From NCBI GenBank assembly GCA_046329575.1, contig JAXLUJ010000011.1, positions 66,311 through 130,310 on the forward strand: a DNA stretch of 64,000 nt, in the 5' to 3' direction. The notes beneath the pieces were generated by a model, which saw only the letters and a list, made by a program, of their open reading frames with translations, ran no database searches and was not told the DNA's origin. Of the stretch, positions 42,460 to 51,873 are shown one piece after another. The DNA comes from UBA1941 sp046329575 (GTDB lineage: Bacteria > Bacteroidota > Bacteroidia > Chitinophagales > LD1). The translations under genes and the position numbers were made by a program. Within the stretch, counting starts at the first letter, position 1; the number at the start of each line of letters is the position of its first letter.

Positions 42460-43154
42460 TAGTGATTAACCAAAGTAGCGATGAGGTAAGCAGCAGCGGC
42501 TGCCACAGCTCCGATAATCATGGTGCGTAATGCTCCTGCAAATGGCGATTGTCCGGTAACCTTACTTTTAATGAAACCAAAAACAAAAAGCGCCACCAGA
42601 GTTACAAGTGCGGAAACCAGCAAGGCGGTGTGGATGTTTGAAAGCAGCAAATAAGGAAGCAAGGGGATAAGGCCACCTACAATGTAGGAAACGCCTATGG
42701 TTAGCGCACTATTGCGCGCCCGGTTGGCATCGGGTTTTTCCAGGCCTAACTCATAGCGCATCATAAAGTCAACATACTTCTTTTCATCTTTGGCCAGCTC
42801 ATCGGCAATTTCGTTTTGCAATTTTTTGCTGATGCCATAAGTTTCAAAAATCTCCATGATTTCCTGCTTTTCTTTTTCAGGGAAATGCGCTACTTCATAA
42901 TATTCGCGGCGCTCTTCCGAATCGTAATGCTCGCGTTCAGTTACTCCGGAAAGGTAACCACCAAGACCCATCGCGATACTGCCCGCGGCAATCTCTGCGA
43001 TACCGGCCGTTACCACAATATGATTCGAATCAACGGCGCCACTCAAACCGGCGGCAAGCGCAAAAGGTACGGTTAGGCCATCGGCCATCCCGATTACAAC
43101 GTCTCTTACAAAATCAGAACTGGTGAAATGTTCTTCGTTATGTGGTGTCATCAT
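42459..43154 (-). CDS. VIT1/CCC1-family iron or manganese transporter
   Basis: Membrane protein of 231 residues with five predicted helices of the VIT family, which moves Fe2+ or Mn2+. Family features are FVRDVVIGMADGLTVPFALA in helix 1, AEIAAGSIAMGLGGYLS in helix 2, and a cytosolic metal-binding loop rich in Glu (EREHYDSEERREYYE, PEKEKQEIMEIFE). C-terminal helices follow (NSALTIGVSYIVGGLIPLLP). Two ATGs in tandem open the frame. Its coupling to aroK is positional only. Confidence 0.9.
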   Translation of the reverse strand: MMTPHNEEHFTSSDFVRDVVIGMADGLTVPFALAAGLSGAVDSNHIVVTAGIAEIAAGSIAMGLGGYLSGVTEREHYDSEERREYYEVAHFPEKEKQEIMEIFETYGISKKLQNEIADELAKDEKKYVDFMMRYELGLEKPDANRARNSALTIGVSYIVGGLIPLLPYLLLSNIHTALLVSALVTLVALFVFGFIKSKVTGQSPFAGALRTMIIGAVAAAAAYLIATLVNH

Positions 43155-43179
43155 TTGTTGTTTGTGCGAAAAGGTACAA

Positions 43180-44109
43180 TTAAATTAGGGAATCGAGTTT
43201 TTTCAGAACGGTTTGGGCAATTAATAGTTTCGATTCATGCGTCCAACCTGCAATGTGAGGCGTGAGCAGAAGTTTTTCTTCTGCAAGAAGTTTCGCCCAT
43301 AAGTTTTGGTCATTTGTTGTAAAGGTTTGATGTTGTTCGTTCTCAAAAACATCTAACCCGGCGCCCAGGATATTTCCGGTGGCGCAGGCAGCCAGCAACG
43401 CCTCTGTATCCACCACTTTGCCTCGCGAGGTATTGATTAGAAAAATGGGTTTTCTGAAACGTTGAAAGAAAAGCGAATCGGCATAATGATGTGTTTCGGT
43501 GGTGAGTGGCAGATGCAGACTAATGATATCTGCTTCATCGAAAATCTTATCCAAATTACTTTCTGTTATTCCATTTTCTGAAAATCCGGTTGAATACTTA
43601 TCGTGTGCCAGAATGGTTACATCAAAACCTGTTAATACTTTGGCAAAAGCACGGCCAGTGTTTCCAAAGCCAATGATGCCAACGGTTTTACCGTTCAGAG
43701 AAATGCCCCGGTTGGGTTCGCGCTGCCAGATGTGATGGTGTATTTGGTTGTTGGAGCGAGTGATATTTCGCAGCAGATTCAGCAACAGACCGAGGGCATG
43801 TTCGCCAACGGCATCTCTATTGCCTTCGGGCGAATTAAAGTACCGGACACCTTTTGCATCGCAAGCCGGTTGGTCAATCACTTCCATTCCCGATCCTAAA
43901 CGGGCCACCCATTTCAACATAGAGGCCTTTTCCAATAACTGCTCTCCGCAAAAAATCTTGCTATTGATCACCAAACCCTCAAAGCAATTGATACAGTCTA
44001 ATGTTTCTTCAAATGTGATTTTCGGATTATATGTAATTTCATAATTCCGTTGTTTCAATCCTTCCAACAATAGTGGATGAACATCGTCGGTGATCAGCGC
44101 CTTCATCAT
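43180..44109 (-). CDS. D-2-hydroxyacid dehydrogenase, phosphoglycerate dehydrogenase-like
   Basis: NAD-dependent oxidoreductase of 309 residues. The Rossmann motif is VGIIGFGNTGRAFAKVL; catalytic Arg lies in the NTSRGKVVD segment, Glu in GLDVFENEQ, and His in TPHIAGWTHES. It lacks an ACT regulatory domain, so it is shorter than classical SerA. Substrate could be 3-phosphoglycerate or another 2-hydroxyacid. Its ATG overlaps the rsmA stop by 4 bp (ATGA), giving a coupled pair rsmA then this gene on the minus strand. Confidence 0.88.
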   Translation of the reverse strand: MMKALITDDVHPLLLEGLKQRNYEITYNPKITFEETLDCINCFEGLVINSKIFCGEQLLEKASMLKWVARLGSGMEVIDQPACDAKGVRYFNSPEGNRDAVGEHALGLLLNLLRNITRSNNQIHHHIWQREPNRGISLNGKTVGIIGFGNTGRAFAKVLTGFDVTILAHDKYSTGFSENGITESNLDKIFDEADIISLHLPLTTETHHYADSLFFQRFRKPIFLINTSRGKVVDTEALLAACATGNILGAGLDVFENEQHQTFTTNDQNLWAKLLAEEKLLLTPHIAGWTHESKLLIAQTVLKKLDSLI

Positions 44110-44873
44110 TGTTGTTGAATTTTGTTGGTAAGGGCTTCGAAATCGGCTACCGACAGTTGCTCAGGGCGTTTGTCAAATATGGCATCCGTTCGAAGTGTTT
44201 CGTTTCTAAGGAAACTGCCCAAACTGTTTCGCATGGTTTTTCGCCTTTGCGTAAAGGCCTGTTTTACGATAGACCGAAACATTTTTTCATCGCATTGCAG
44301 CGGTTCGCTTCGGCGGGTAAGACGAATAATGCCGCTCATCACTTTAGGCGGTGGATTGAAACAAGATGGTGGAATATCGAAGAGATATTCAGCGTCATAA
44401 TAGGCTTGAGTTAGCACGCTGATTACGCCATAATCTTTATTGCCTGGTTTTGCTGCAATTCGAACGGCCATTTCTTTCTGGAACATCCCGGTCATTTGTG
44501 TTACCGTTTCCCGTTCATCAATAATTCGGAAAACGATTTGGGAAGAAATATTGTAAGGGAAATTGCCTACAATATGAGTGGGCTTTTTTAGAATGGCAGA
44601 AAGATCGGCGCGAAGGAAGTCTTGATGAATCACACGGTCTTTCAGGAAAGGATAAGTAGTTCGAAGATACTCCGCCCAGCGATCATCCAGTTCTACTACA
44701 TAGAAGTTTTGTGGCGATGAGGTGATGAGGAATTGCGTCATCGCCCCCATCCCAGGACCCACTTCTATTACAGTTTCAAAAGCCGTTAAATCGCCTATGG
44801 CCGTAACGATACGATCCAGAATTTGCCGGTCGTGCAGAAAATGCTGGCCCAGCGATTTTTTTAGAAATGTCAT
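44106..44873 (-). CDS. rsmA: 16S rRNA dimethyladenosine transferase
   Basis: Dimethylates two adjacent adenines near the 3' end of 16S rRNA with SAM; a late ribosome-assembly checkpoint. The 255-residue protein starts FLKKSLGQHFLHDRQ, typical of KsgA/RsmA, with SAM motif VIEVGPGMGAMTQFL and catalytic NFPYNISS, and ends in the C-terminal helical domain. ATG at 44873 is chosen over TTG at 44885. It is divergent from the flippase gene at 44937 over a short gap. Confidence 0.95.
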   Translation of the reverse strand: MTFLKKSLGQHFLHDRQILDRIVTAIGDLTAFETVIEVGPGMGAMTQFLITSSPQNFYVVELDDRWAEYLRTTYPFLKDRVIHQDFLRADLSAILKKPTHIVGNFPYNISSQIVFRIIDERETVTQMTGMFQKEMAVRIAAKPGNKDYGVISVLTQAYYDAEYLFDIPPSCFNPPPKVMSGIIRLTRRSEPLQCDEKMFRSIVKQAFTQRRKTMRNSLGSFLRNETLRTDAIFDKRPEQLSVADFEALTNKIQQQ

Positions 44874-44936
44874 GAGGTAAGGCAAAAGTGCAAAAATTTA
44901 CCTGCCGCTTTCGGCAATAAATAGAAATTTGTGGCT

Positions 44937-46373
44937 ATGCGCAGAAAGTTTGCGGGAAATTTACTGATCCTCATATTGGCCAATGTTCTGATCAAGCCAT
45001 TATGGATTTTTGGGATTGACCGCGTAGTGCAAAACCGCTTAGGTGCTGAAGTTTACGGTACATACTTTGCGCTGTTCAACTACAGTTTTCTTTTCAGTGT
45101 TTTTCTCGATTTCGGCATCAATAATTTCAACAATAGGGCTATTGCGAGGCATCATAATCGCTTGCCCACTTATTTTTCGAACCTGCTTGGACTGAAATTC
45201 GTTTTGGGCGTGATTTATTTTTTGATCACGGCCATTTCGGCCTGGCTTACAGGGTTTTCGTGGATGCAGTTGGAAATGTTGGCCGCATTGGGTTTGAACC
45301 AGTTCCTTCTCACCTACATTCTCTACATCCGGTCGAATCTTACCGCAATTCATCGTTTTAAAGCCGATGCGGCGCTTTCGGTAAGCGATCGGTTGCTTTC
45401 CATTTTGTTTTGCGGCTGGCTGCTACTTTTCGGAGCGCGACCGTTTTCTATTCATTATTTCATTTTCGCACAAACGGCGGCGCTCACGCTCACCCTGGTA
45501 TTAGGACTGCTGCTTTTGCAAAGGGGTGTTCGTTTTGAATGGCATATCTGGCGCTATCGATATTTTAAAGCTATTCTACAAAAATCATTTCCTTTTGCGC
45601 TGGTGGGCTTATTGATGACCATTTATTACCGCATTGATGGAGTGATGCTGGAACGGCTGTACAATGCGCGTGAAACCGGCATTTATGCACAATCATATCG
45701 GTTGCTCGATGCCATCAATCAATTTGGATATTTGGCTGCTGTGCCCTTACTTCCTCTGTTTGCCGGTATGATCAAGAGGCGCGATAACCTGAGGCCGCTG
45801 CTGGGTTTGAGCGCTTCGGGTATGTTTGTATTTTCATTTGGAAGCGCTTTGCTGTGCTGGCTTTTCAGCGACGATATTCTTCATTTGCTGTACAAGGAAC
45901 AATCGCCAAATTCTGAAGCTATCTTTCGCTGGCTGATGTTATCATTCATCCCCATTTCCAGCGTTTATGTTTTTGGAACGTTGCTTACTGCCAACGGTAG
46001 TTTAGGACTGCTAAACGGCATTGCGGCGCTGGGCATTTTGATTAACGTATCGCTGAATTTTGTTCTGATTCCCGGCTATGGCGCTTTGGGAGCTACCATG
46101 GCTACGCTGTTCACGCAAATGGTGGTGGCCGGGCTTCACATTTATGTTTGTGTGAAAGTTTTTAAACTCTTTCCGGAAAGGGCGGCCCTGATGCGGGTAG
46201 GATGGTTTACAATAATTTCGGTAGGGTTAGCGTTGGTAGCCCGGTTGGCTGTGAACAACTGGCTGATGGCGCTGCCTTTGGCGGGTTTGGGCATTGTAGC
46301 GGCAGTATTTATTAGCCGAATGGTAACGATAACCGCCGTAAAAAGTTATTTTCAGAATAGGCGTGAAGCTTAA
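44937..46373 (+). CDS. Polysaccharide flippase
   Basis: Inner-membrane Wzx-like flippase of 478 residues with 12-14 helices (FAGNLLILILANVLIKPLWI at the N-terminus, FLDFGINNFNNRAIARHHN loop, LNGIAALGILINVSLNFVLI late). The ATG at 44937 is preferred to GTG at 44931. It is followed on the same strand by a Wzz-like gene (31 bp on) and an O-antigen ligase-like gene, so it belongs to a surface-polysaccharide export set. No glycosyltransferase is present in this set. Confidence 0.88.
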   Translation: MRRKFAGNLLILILANVLIKPLWIFGIDRVVQNRLGAEVYGTYFALFNYSFLFSVFLDFGINNFNNRAIARHHNRLPTYFSNLLGLKFVLGVIYFLITAISAWLTGFSWMQLEMLAALGLNQFLLTYILYIRSNLTAIHRFKADAALSVSDRLLSILFCGWLLLFGARPFSIHYFIFAQTAALTLTLVLGLLLLQRGVRFEWHIWRYRYFKAILQKSFPFALVGLLMTIYYRIDGVMLERLYNARETGIYAQSYRLLDAINQFGYLAAVPLLPLFAGMIKRRDNLRPLLGLSASGMFVFSFGSALLCWLFSDDILHLLYKEQSPNSEAIFRWLMLSFIPISSVYVFGTLLTANGSLGLLNGIAALGILINVSLNFVLIPGYGALGATMATLFTQMVVAGLHIYVCVKVFKLFPERAALMRVGWFTIISVGLALVARLAVNNWLMALPLAGLGIVAAVFISRMVTITAVKSYFQNRREA

Positions 46374-46404
46374 TTATTACTTTCGCCGCTAAATTTTTTT
46401 GAGC

Positions 46405-47349
46405 ATGGATAAAGAATTCAATCTGATAACGGTAATCAGAACGCTGCTGAAATGGAAGAAGCATATATTTTTAATCAGTTTCGGAAGTGCCGTAATCGCG
46501 GGAGTATTCTCCTGGTTCTTTATGGATGATTATTTCCGCAGTTACGCTACTTTCTACCCAATTAATATGGCGCAAAACGATCGTATTGCCATGTTCAATA
46601 CCGATAATGCCGTTTCGATGGATTATTACGGAACCAAGGATGATGTGAACCGCATGCTTACCATTGCGCAATCAGCTGAGGTGGCTGAGTTTATTATTCA
46701 GAAATACAATCTGGCCGATCATTACAAGATCAATAAGAATCGCAGCTATTGGAAGACCAAGGTGCGCAAGGAATTTGATGCAAATTATAAAGCAATAAAA
46801 ACTGATCAAAGTGCTATTGAAGTTTCCATTCTGGATGTTGATGCTACTATGGCCGCGGCCATGGTGAACGATGTGATAACCAAAGTGGATGAAACGTTCC
46901 GGCATACCATTCTGGAATCGAAGCACAAGCAATTGGAACTGGTTAAAAAGCAATTGGCCGAACAACAACACCGCGTGGATATGATGGGCGATTCGCTGGC
47001 CGACCTCACACGCGATTATCATATTGTAGTTCATGCCGGAGCCGATAAGTCGGAAATTGTTGATGGTTCTGACTTTCACGCGGTACAGTTGTATAAGACC
47101 CTTTCCAGCAAACAAAGAAATGCAGTTACTGAATTGAACAATCGCACCAATATACAGGAGCAGATGGAAGTGAGCATGCAAAGTAACAACACGGCGGTAG
47201 CGGTGGTGGATAAACCATTTGTTGCCGACCGCAAAGAAAAGCCGGTACGTTCGCTGATCGTGCTGTCAACGTTTCTAATTATGTTGGTGGTGGCTACTTT
47301 AGGCGTGTTAATGATGGAGCAGGTGGAAGTGATTCGCCGGCAGTTATAA
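46405..47349 (+). CDS. Wzz-like chain-length/export protein
   Basis: A 314-residue inner-membrane protein with one helix near the N-terminus (HIFLISFGSAVIAGVFSWFF) and one at the C-terminus (LIVLSTFLIMLVVATLGVLM), and a periplasmic part with coiled coil (LELVKKQLAEQQHRVDMM) between: the Wzz/polysaccharide co-polymerase plan. It lacks a cytosolic kinase domain. ATG at 46405 is chosen over TTG 46399. Its stop and the next ATG share one base (TAATG). Confidence 0.86.
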   Translation: MDKEFNLITVIRTLLKWKKHIFLISFGSAVIAGVFSWFFMDDYFRSYATFYPINMAQNDRIAMFNTDNAVSMDYYGTKDDVNRMLTIAQSAEVAEFIIQKYNLADHYKINKNRSYWKTKVRKEFDANYKAIKTDQSAIEVSILDVDATMAAAMVNDVITKVDETFRHTILESKHKQLELVKKQLAEQQHRVDMMGDSLADLTRDYHIVVHAGADKSEIVDGSDFHAVQLYKTLSSKQRNAVTELNNRTNIQEQMEVSMQSNNTAVAVVDKPFVADRKEKPVRSLIVLSTFLIMLVVATLGVLMMEQVEVIRRQL

Positions 47350-48782
47350 TGGAACACTCTGCCATATCAAGGTTTCAACTTAATGGCGTATTGGCCTACT
47401 GCGCCTTTGCGTTGGTTTGCTGTTTGGCAGCATTCAAAACTGATCAACTGTACTTAGCGGCTGCGCCGCTTTTAGTGGCCGTAATGGCATGGGGAATTCT
47501 AAACTATAAAAGCCTCTACTTTTTTTTGTTGATCATGATACCCTGCTCGATCGAATATTTCTTTTCATCGAGTCTGGCTACCGATCTTCCCACTGAGCCT
47601 TTAATGGTTGGGCTGATGCTGATAACTTTCGCTGTGCTTGCTTTGCAAGGCGACAAACTGCCGAGAGCTTACTTTTTGCATCCCTTGATACTTACTTTAG
47701 GGCTTCACTATTTTTGGATCCTCATTACCGCTATCAACTCTGAGAATATTCTGCATTCCGCTAAAATATTTCTGGCCAAAACCTGGTATATCACTACGTT
47801 CACCATTCTCACTTCAATACTGATTAAAACGAGGAAAGATTTGCAACGACTGTTTTGGTGCATCTTTATTCCTTTGCTGGTACTTACTGTAATAACCGTG
47901 TTGCGGCATGGCCTGCTGTATCAGTTTGGGTTTACGGAAGTGAACAAATGCGTTACTCCTTATTTTAGAAATCACGTAGCCTATGCCGCTATTCTTAGCG
48001 TGTTCTTCCCGATGGTTTTGTTGGCACGTTCGTGGTATGCTCGTGGTAGCTGGACGCGATTCTGGCTAAACGTTTCCCTTGTTTTTCTGGTGGCGGCCAT
48101 TTATCTTTCTTTTACCCGCACCGCTATGTTGGCGCTGTTGGCCATGATCCCATTTTATTTTATGGTGAAGTGGCGCCTCACGCGAGTGGCGTTGGCTGTG
48201 CTTGCCGTTGCCCTTACTGTTGTTGTGGTACATACCGTTCACGACAATCATTACATGAAATATGCGCCCGACTTTCAGGCTACGGTGTATCACGATGATT
48301 TCAATTCGCACCTCAGCTCTACTTTTGAAGGAAAGGATGTTTCGAGTATGGAGCGGGTGTACCGTTGGGTGGCGGCCATGCGCATGAGCCGGGAGCGGCC
48401 CTGGATGGGTGTTGGTCCGGGCAATTTCTTCGACTATTACAAGTCATACACGGTGTTGAATTTTGAAACCTATATCAGCGAAAACGAAGAACGTTCTACG
48501 GTGCACAATTACTTTTTGTTGATGCTTACCGAGCAGGGCGCAATAGGGCTGGCCATATTTTTATTACTGGCTGCGGTGATATTCATTTATGGCGAAAAAT
48601 TGTATTTACAGGTTCAGGGCGAAGCGAACAAGCGCACGGTGATGGCATTGTTGCTGGTTTTGCTGTCGGTATTTGTGAACTTGTTGCTCAGCGATATGAT
48701 GGAAACCGACAAAGTGGGTCCCTTCTTTTTTATTGCTCTCGGTTTATTGGCAAACTTTGGCAGAAATGCAATGGAGGCGTGA
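47349..48782 (+). CDS. O-antigen ligase/polymerase family protein (Wzy_C)
   Basis: Polytopic membrane protein of 477 residues with 10-12 helices and one large periplasmic loop. The ligase/polymerase motif region is at about 330-385 (RVYRWVAAMRMSRERPWMGV, GPGNFFDYY, HNYFLLMLTEQG), including the conserved H-N-x-(F/Y). It would polymerise or ligate saccharide units. Third gene of the flippase/Wzz/ligase set; coupled to the Wzz-like gene through a TAATG overlap. A 10-bp repeat array begins 27 bp after the stop. Confidence 0.88.
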   Translation: MEHSAISRFQLNGVLAYCAFALVCCLAAFKTDQLYLAAAPLLVAVMAWGILNYKSLYFFLLIMIPCSIEYFFSSSLATDLPTEPLMVGLMLITFAVLALQGDKLPRAYFLHPLILTLGLHYFWILITAINSENILHSAKIFLAKTWYITTFTILTSILIKTRKDLQRLFWCIFIPLLVLTVITVLRHGLLYQFGFTEVNKCVTPYFRNHVAYAAILSVFFPMVLLARSWYARGSWTRFWLNVSLVFLVAAIYLSFTRTAMLALLAMIPFYFMVKWRLTRVALAVLAVALTVVVVHTVHDNHYMKYAPDFQATVYHDDFNSHLSSTFEGKDVSSMERVYRWVAAMRMSRERPWMGVGPGNFFDYYKSYTVLNFETYISENEERSTVHNYFLLMLTEQGAIGLAIFLLLAAVIFIYGEKLYLQVQGEANKRTVMALLLVLLSVFVNLLLSDMMETDKVGPFFFIALGLLANFGRNAMEA

Positions 48783-48808
48783 AGAGCAAACCGCAAGTTC
48801 TAAGTGGC

Positions 48809-48912
48809 AAGACGCAAGACACAAGATGCAAGACACAAGATGCAAGACGCAAGACACAAGACGCAAGATGCAAGTTGCAAGATGCAAGTCGCAAGACACA
48901 AGATGCAAGTGA
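48809..48912. repeat. 10-bp tandem repeat array (GCAAGACRCAAGAT type)
   Basis: About ten degenerate units of CAAGAYRCAAGAYGC follow one another (for example CAAGATGCAAGACACAAGAT). The same word, inverted, occurs at 50277-50340 and, forward, at 51636-51738, so three arrays bracket the SpoIIE phosphatase and the permease gene. Confidence 0.85.
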
Positions 48913-48975
48913 AAAGATCCTTTAAGGCTTAACCCTTGCTACTATCAGCTTGCTGCTTGCTACTGTAAACAGCCA

Positions 48976-50226
48976 TCAATGAATTCGCAAAGTGAGTAGC
49001 GTGAGGTCATCATCAAACTCATCATTGCCTTTGTATTCGTTGAGATGAGTAATGAGATCGTGATTGAAGGTGTTGAGATTTTTGCCGCAATTTTCTTCAA
49101 CAAATTTCAGCAACCCTTCTACATCAAATAAATCGCCATTGCTGTTTGAAGCTTCGGTAACGCCATCAGTATAATTGATGAGAATAGCGTTTTCAGGAAC
49201 CTGCGCTTCTCCGATATTAATAAACGGAAGCACATCGAACATACCCAATATCGTACAACCTTTATCGAGCAATTGCACTTTGCCATCGGCATAGAGCAGT
49301 GAGGGATTATGGCCGGCATTCACATAATGTAACTGCCTTGTTTTGAAATGATATTTAGCAATAAAGAGAGTAATAAACTTTTCGCCCTTGGTGATTTCGG
49401 CCACTTTTTTGTTCAGCAAATCGACCATAGAATCAAGCGAATAATTGCGACCGGCTATGGCGCGCAGGTTGGCTTGGAAATTGGCCATGAGCAAAGCTGC
49501 GGGCACACCTTTGCCGGAAATATCACTGATACAGAAAAGAATCTCATCATCATTTAACTTAATGAAATCGTAATAGTCGCCACCAATATCTTTGTGAGGT
49601 TTATAATAAGCGGCCGACTCAATTATTTCATTGTTCATCATGGCCGAAGGCACCAACATGTTTTGCATATCAGCGGCCAGTTTCAATTCTTTTTCGAGAA
49701 GCGCTTTATCCATCTGGTTTTTAAAAAGCCTTTTGTTTTCATTGGCTACCAGAATGATGTTGGTGATGGTTTGGGTAAATTTCAGCTTCTCTTCGCGTGT
49801 GTCTCCGCCTTCACTTTTAAAATCGCCAACAAAAGCAAAACCGATAGGTACTTTTTTATGAGCAATAGGGATGACGTAATCGAATTCAGGGACCGTTGTA
49901 ATGGCGCTCACCATTGGGTTTTCACAAAAGGGCTTAACGAATTCGTTCTGATCGGCCTTTAAAAATTCGGTATCGTTTCCGGTGTAGGAGATGCAGGACC
50001 AATTTAAATCGTTGCCTTTGATGATCAGGGCAATTTTCTGAATGCCGAGCTGAGCAATCAGAATGGATTCATAAACGCGCACCAGCGCTTCAATTGGCCA
50101 GTTGTTGTTTACTGCTTCGGTAATCTCGAGAAGTGAATTGATTTGTTGCTGTTTAAGTGCCAGCAGCGGCTCAATCTTCGATAATCGCGATTTAAAAAAG
50201 TCGAGTTCTGTAAAAGTTTCTACCAT
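48976..50226 (-). CDS. GAF-like plus SpoIIE/PP2C serine phosphatase
   Basis: Protein phosphatase of 416 residues. Residues about 1-170 include a coiled coil and a GAF-like sensor region; a coiled coil (about 175-205) leads to the PP2C/SpoIIE domain with metal-binding motifs IGGDYYDF, CISDISGKGVPAALL, NYTDGVTEASN and DDDLTLLTLRI. Such RsbU-like enzymes dephosphorylate anti-sigma-factor antagonists to control stress responses, but no partner switch gene is in this window. It stands between two 10-bp repeat arrays. Confidence 0.9.
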   Translation of the reverse strand: MVETFTELDFFKSRLSKIEPLLALKQQQINSLLEITEAVNNNWPIEALVRVYESILIAQLGIQKIALIIKGNDLNWSCISYTGNDTEFLKADQNEFVKPFCENPMVSAITTVPEFDYVIPIAHKKVPIGFAFVGDFKSEGGDTREEKLKFTQTITNIILVANENKRLFKNQMDKALLEKELKLAADMQNMLVPSAMMNNEIIESAAYYKPHKDIGGDYYDFIKLNDDEILFCISDISGKGVPAALLMANFQANLRAIAGRNYSLDSMVDLLNKKVAEITKGEKFITLFIAKYHFKTRQLHYVNAGHNPSLLYADGKVQLLDKGCTILGMFDVLPFINIGEAQVPENAILINYTDGVTEASNSNGDLFDVEGLLKFVEENCGKNLNTFNHDLITHLNEYKGNDEFDDDLTLLTLRIH

Positions 50227-50276
50227 TCTTTATTCAGTTACCAGTTATAAGTTTCCAGTTGTCAGTTAGTACATCT

Positions 50277-50340
50277 TTCATCTTGCGTCTAGTGTCTTGC
50301 GTCTTGCATCTTGCATCTAGCGTCTTACGTCTAGTGTCTC
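50277..50340. repeat. 10-bp repeat array, inverted orientation
   Basis: Units CTTGCGTCTAGTGTCTTGCG and CTTGCATCTTGCATCTAGCG are the complement of the array at 48809-48912. It lies between the phosphatase and permease genes and is followed by a short sequence to the permease stop. Confidence 0.82.
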
Positions 50341-50364
50341 AATCTCCCGGCTCATGGCGCTACA

Positions 50365-51576
50365 CTATTTATTGCTTCTCACATCATAGGCATCGCGAAG
50401 CCCATTGCCCACCAAATTAAAACCCAGCACCAGAATCATGATGGCAAAGCCGGGCGAAAGCGCCAAAAAGGCTTTGTTCGAATCAATGAAATCCTTGTAC
50501 TCGTTCAACATGCCGCCCCAGGATGGTGCCGGTGGCTGAACCCCAAGACCAATATAACTTAATCCCGATTCAATTAAAATTGCATTGGCGAAGTTGGCGC
50601 AAGCTACTACGATTACCGGGCCAATGATATTGGGCAGAATATGCCGGAATATGGTGCGCATATGGCCAAAGCCCAAACTTTGTGCGGCAGTCACAAATTC
50701 AAACTCACGCATCAGAATGAACTGCCCGCGAACCATCCGCGCTACATCTACCCACATAGTTAAACCCACAGCAATGAAAATGAGCAGCACTTTCGATTCA
50801 ATAAAAGCGCCTACACCCACATACAGGCCCATAGCCAGCAGCAGTGTGGGGATAGACCAGAACACATTAATAACCCACATGATGGCGGCATCTGTTTTTC
50901 CCCGAAAGTAACCGGCCACCGCGCCCATTACAATACCGATGAAAAGCGAAATGAGTACTGCTACCAAACCAACAAAAAGGGAAACCCGGGTGCCAATGAT
51001 GAGGCGGCTCAGAATATCGCGTCCAAAACGGTCGGTTCCTAATAAGTAGTGTTTTCGCGTAATTCTGGTCTTAAAAATTACCTCATGCCATTCTTTATTC
51101 TTTTGTTCCAGTAATTGAGGATACTGCCGCGCTTCCTGAAGCGAAAGATTACGGTTTCCCACTAAAATGCTATCCGGTTTTAAGATTTCAAGATAACTGT
51201 ACCTTTTTTCTTCTGGTGGGAAATTCTCCCCTTTGTAGGCCGTAACAAACATGAAGGTGTCTTTCATGCGGTAACGGGAAATAGGTACGGCCTCATAATC
51301 GGAAGGCTTTCCAAAAAAGAAGTTCTGAAACCAGGAACGTCCCAGGCTGTTGTTGTTCGATTTTCGTACCAGCAATACAGGTGTGGTAAAACCCGGACGG
51401 TGCATTTCCAGTTCCAAAATCTGATCGTTACCATCGGGAGTGGAATCAGGCGCGAATTGATACGCAAAAATGGCAATGAAAAAAGCCAGTGCAATAACAA
51501 TGAGGCCGAACATAGCCGAACGGTTGCGTTTGAAACGCTTCCACGCCTTTTTATTTAAACTGTTGCTTTGATCCAT
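50365..51576 (-). CDS. Peptide/nickel-type ABC transporter permease (OppC-like)
   Basis: Inner-membrane permease of 403 residues with the N-terminal OppC segment (KRFKRNRSAMFGLIVIALAF) and about six helices. The coupling EAA-like loop is ITAAQSLGFGHMRTIFRHIL-like (AAQSLGFGHMRTIFRHILPN), and the C-terminal GLGVQPPAPSWGGML motif is family-typical. A soluble insert of about 110 residues (about 50-165) follows the first helix, making it longer than the usual 300-residue OppC. No binding protein or ATPase gene is adjacent, so partners are elsewhere. Confidence 0.9.
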   Translation of the reverse strand: MDQSNSLNKKAWKRFKRNRSAMFGLIVIALAFFIAIFAYQFAPDSTPDGNDQILELEMHRPGFTTPVLLVRKSNNNSLGRSWFQNFFFGKPSDYEAVPISRYRMKDTFMFVTAYKGENFPPEEKRYSYLEILKPDSILVGNRNLSLQEARQYPQLLEQKNKEWHEVIFKTRITRKHYLLGTDRFGRDILSRLIIGTRVSLFVGLVAVLISLFIGIVMGAVAGYFRGKTDAAIMWVINVFWSIPTLLLAMGLYVGVGAFIESKVLLIFIAVGLTMWVDVARMVRGQFILMREFEFVTAAQSLGFGHMRTIFRHILPNIIGPVIVVACANFANAILIESGLSYIGLGVQPPAPSWGGMLNEYKDFIDSNKAFLALSPGFAIMILVLGFNLVGNGLRDAYDVRSNK

Positions 51577-51635
51577 AAGGCAATTGCCGGGTGTACAACA
51601 ATACCATTTTTAGAGAAGATGCCAAAGGAGAGGGG

Positions 51636-51738
51636 GAAAGACGCAAGACACAAGACACAAGACGCAAGATGCAAGATGCAAGACGTAAGACACAAGATGC
51701 AAGATGCAAGACACAAGACGCAAGGCGCAAGAACAAGG
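51636..51738. repeat. 10-bp repeat array, forward
   Basis: Again CAAGATGCAAGACGTAAGAC and related units for about 100 bp, immediately upstream of the permease gene. Frames read through it give Leu-Ala-Ser-Cys repeats with no support as a protein. Confidence 0.82.
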
Positions 51739-51873
51739 CAAGTTATGAGTGGTGAGCTGGGGGGGCTTGGCGATGAACTTACGATGTAGGAGTTACGAAG
51801 TCGCATTTCGGATGTTCTTCAACCTCGAAGGTGGAGCTTTTGAGGTTCCGGCAAACCCAATTTACGAAGTAAG

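Noticed and set aside
48809..48912. CRISPR array
   Set aside because: Units are only about 10 bp and contiguous with no unique spacers, and no cas gene is present.
51551..51806. Leu-Ala-Ser-Cys repeat frames
   Set aside because: Produced by translating the 10-bp repeat array in several frames; the same words occur in the other arrays.
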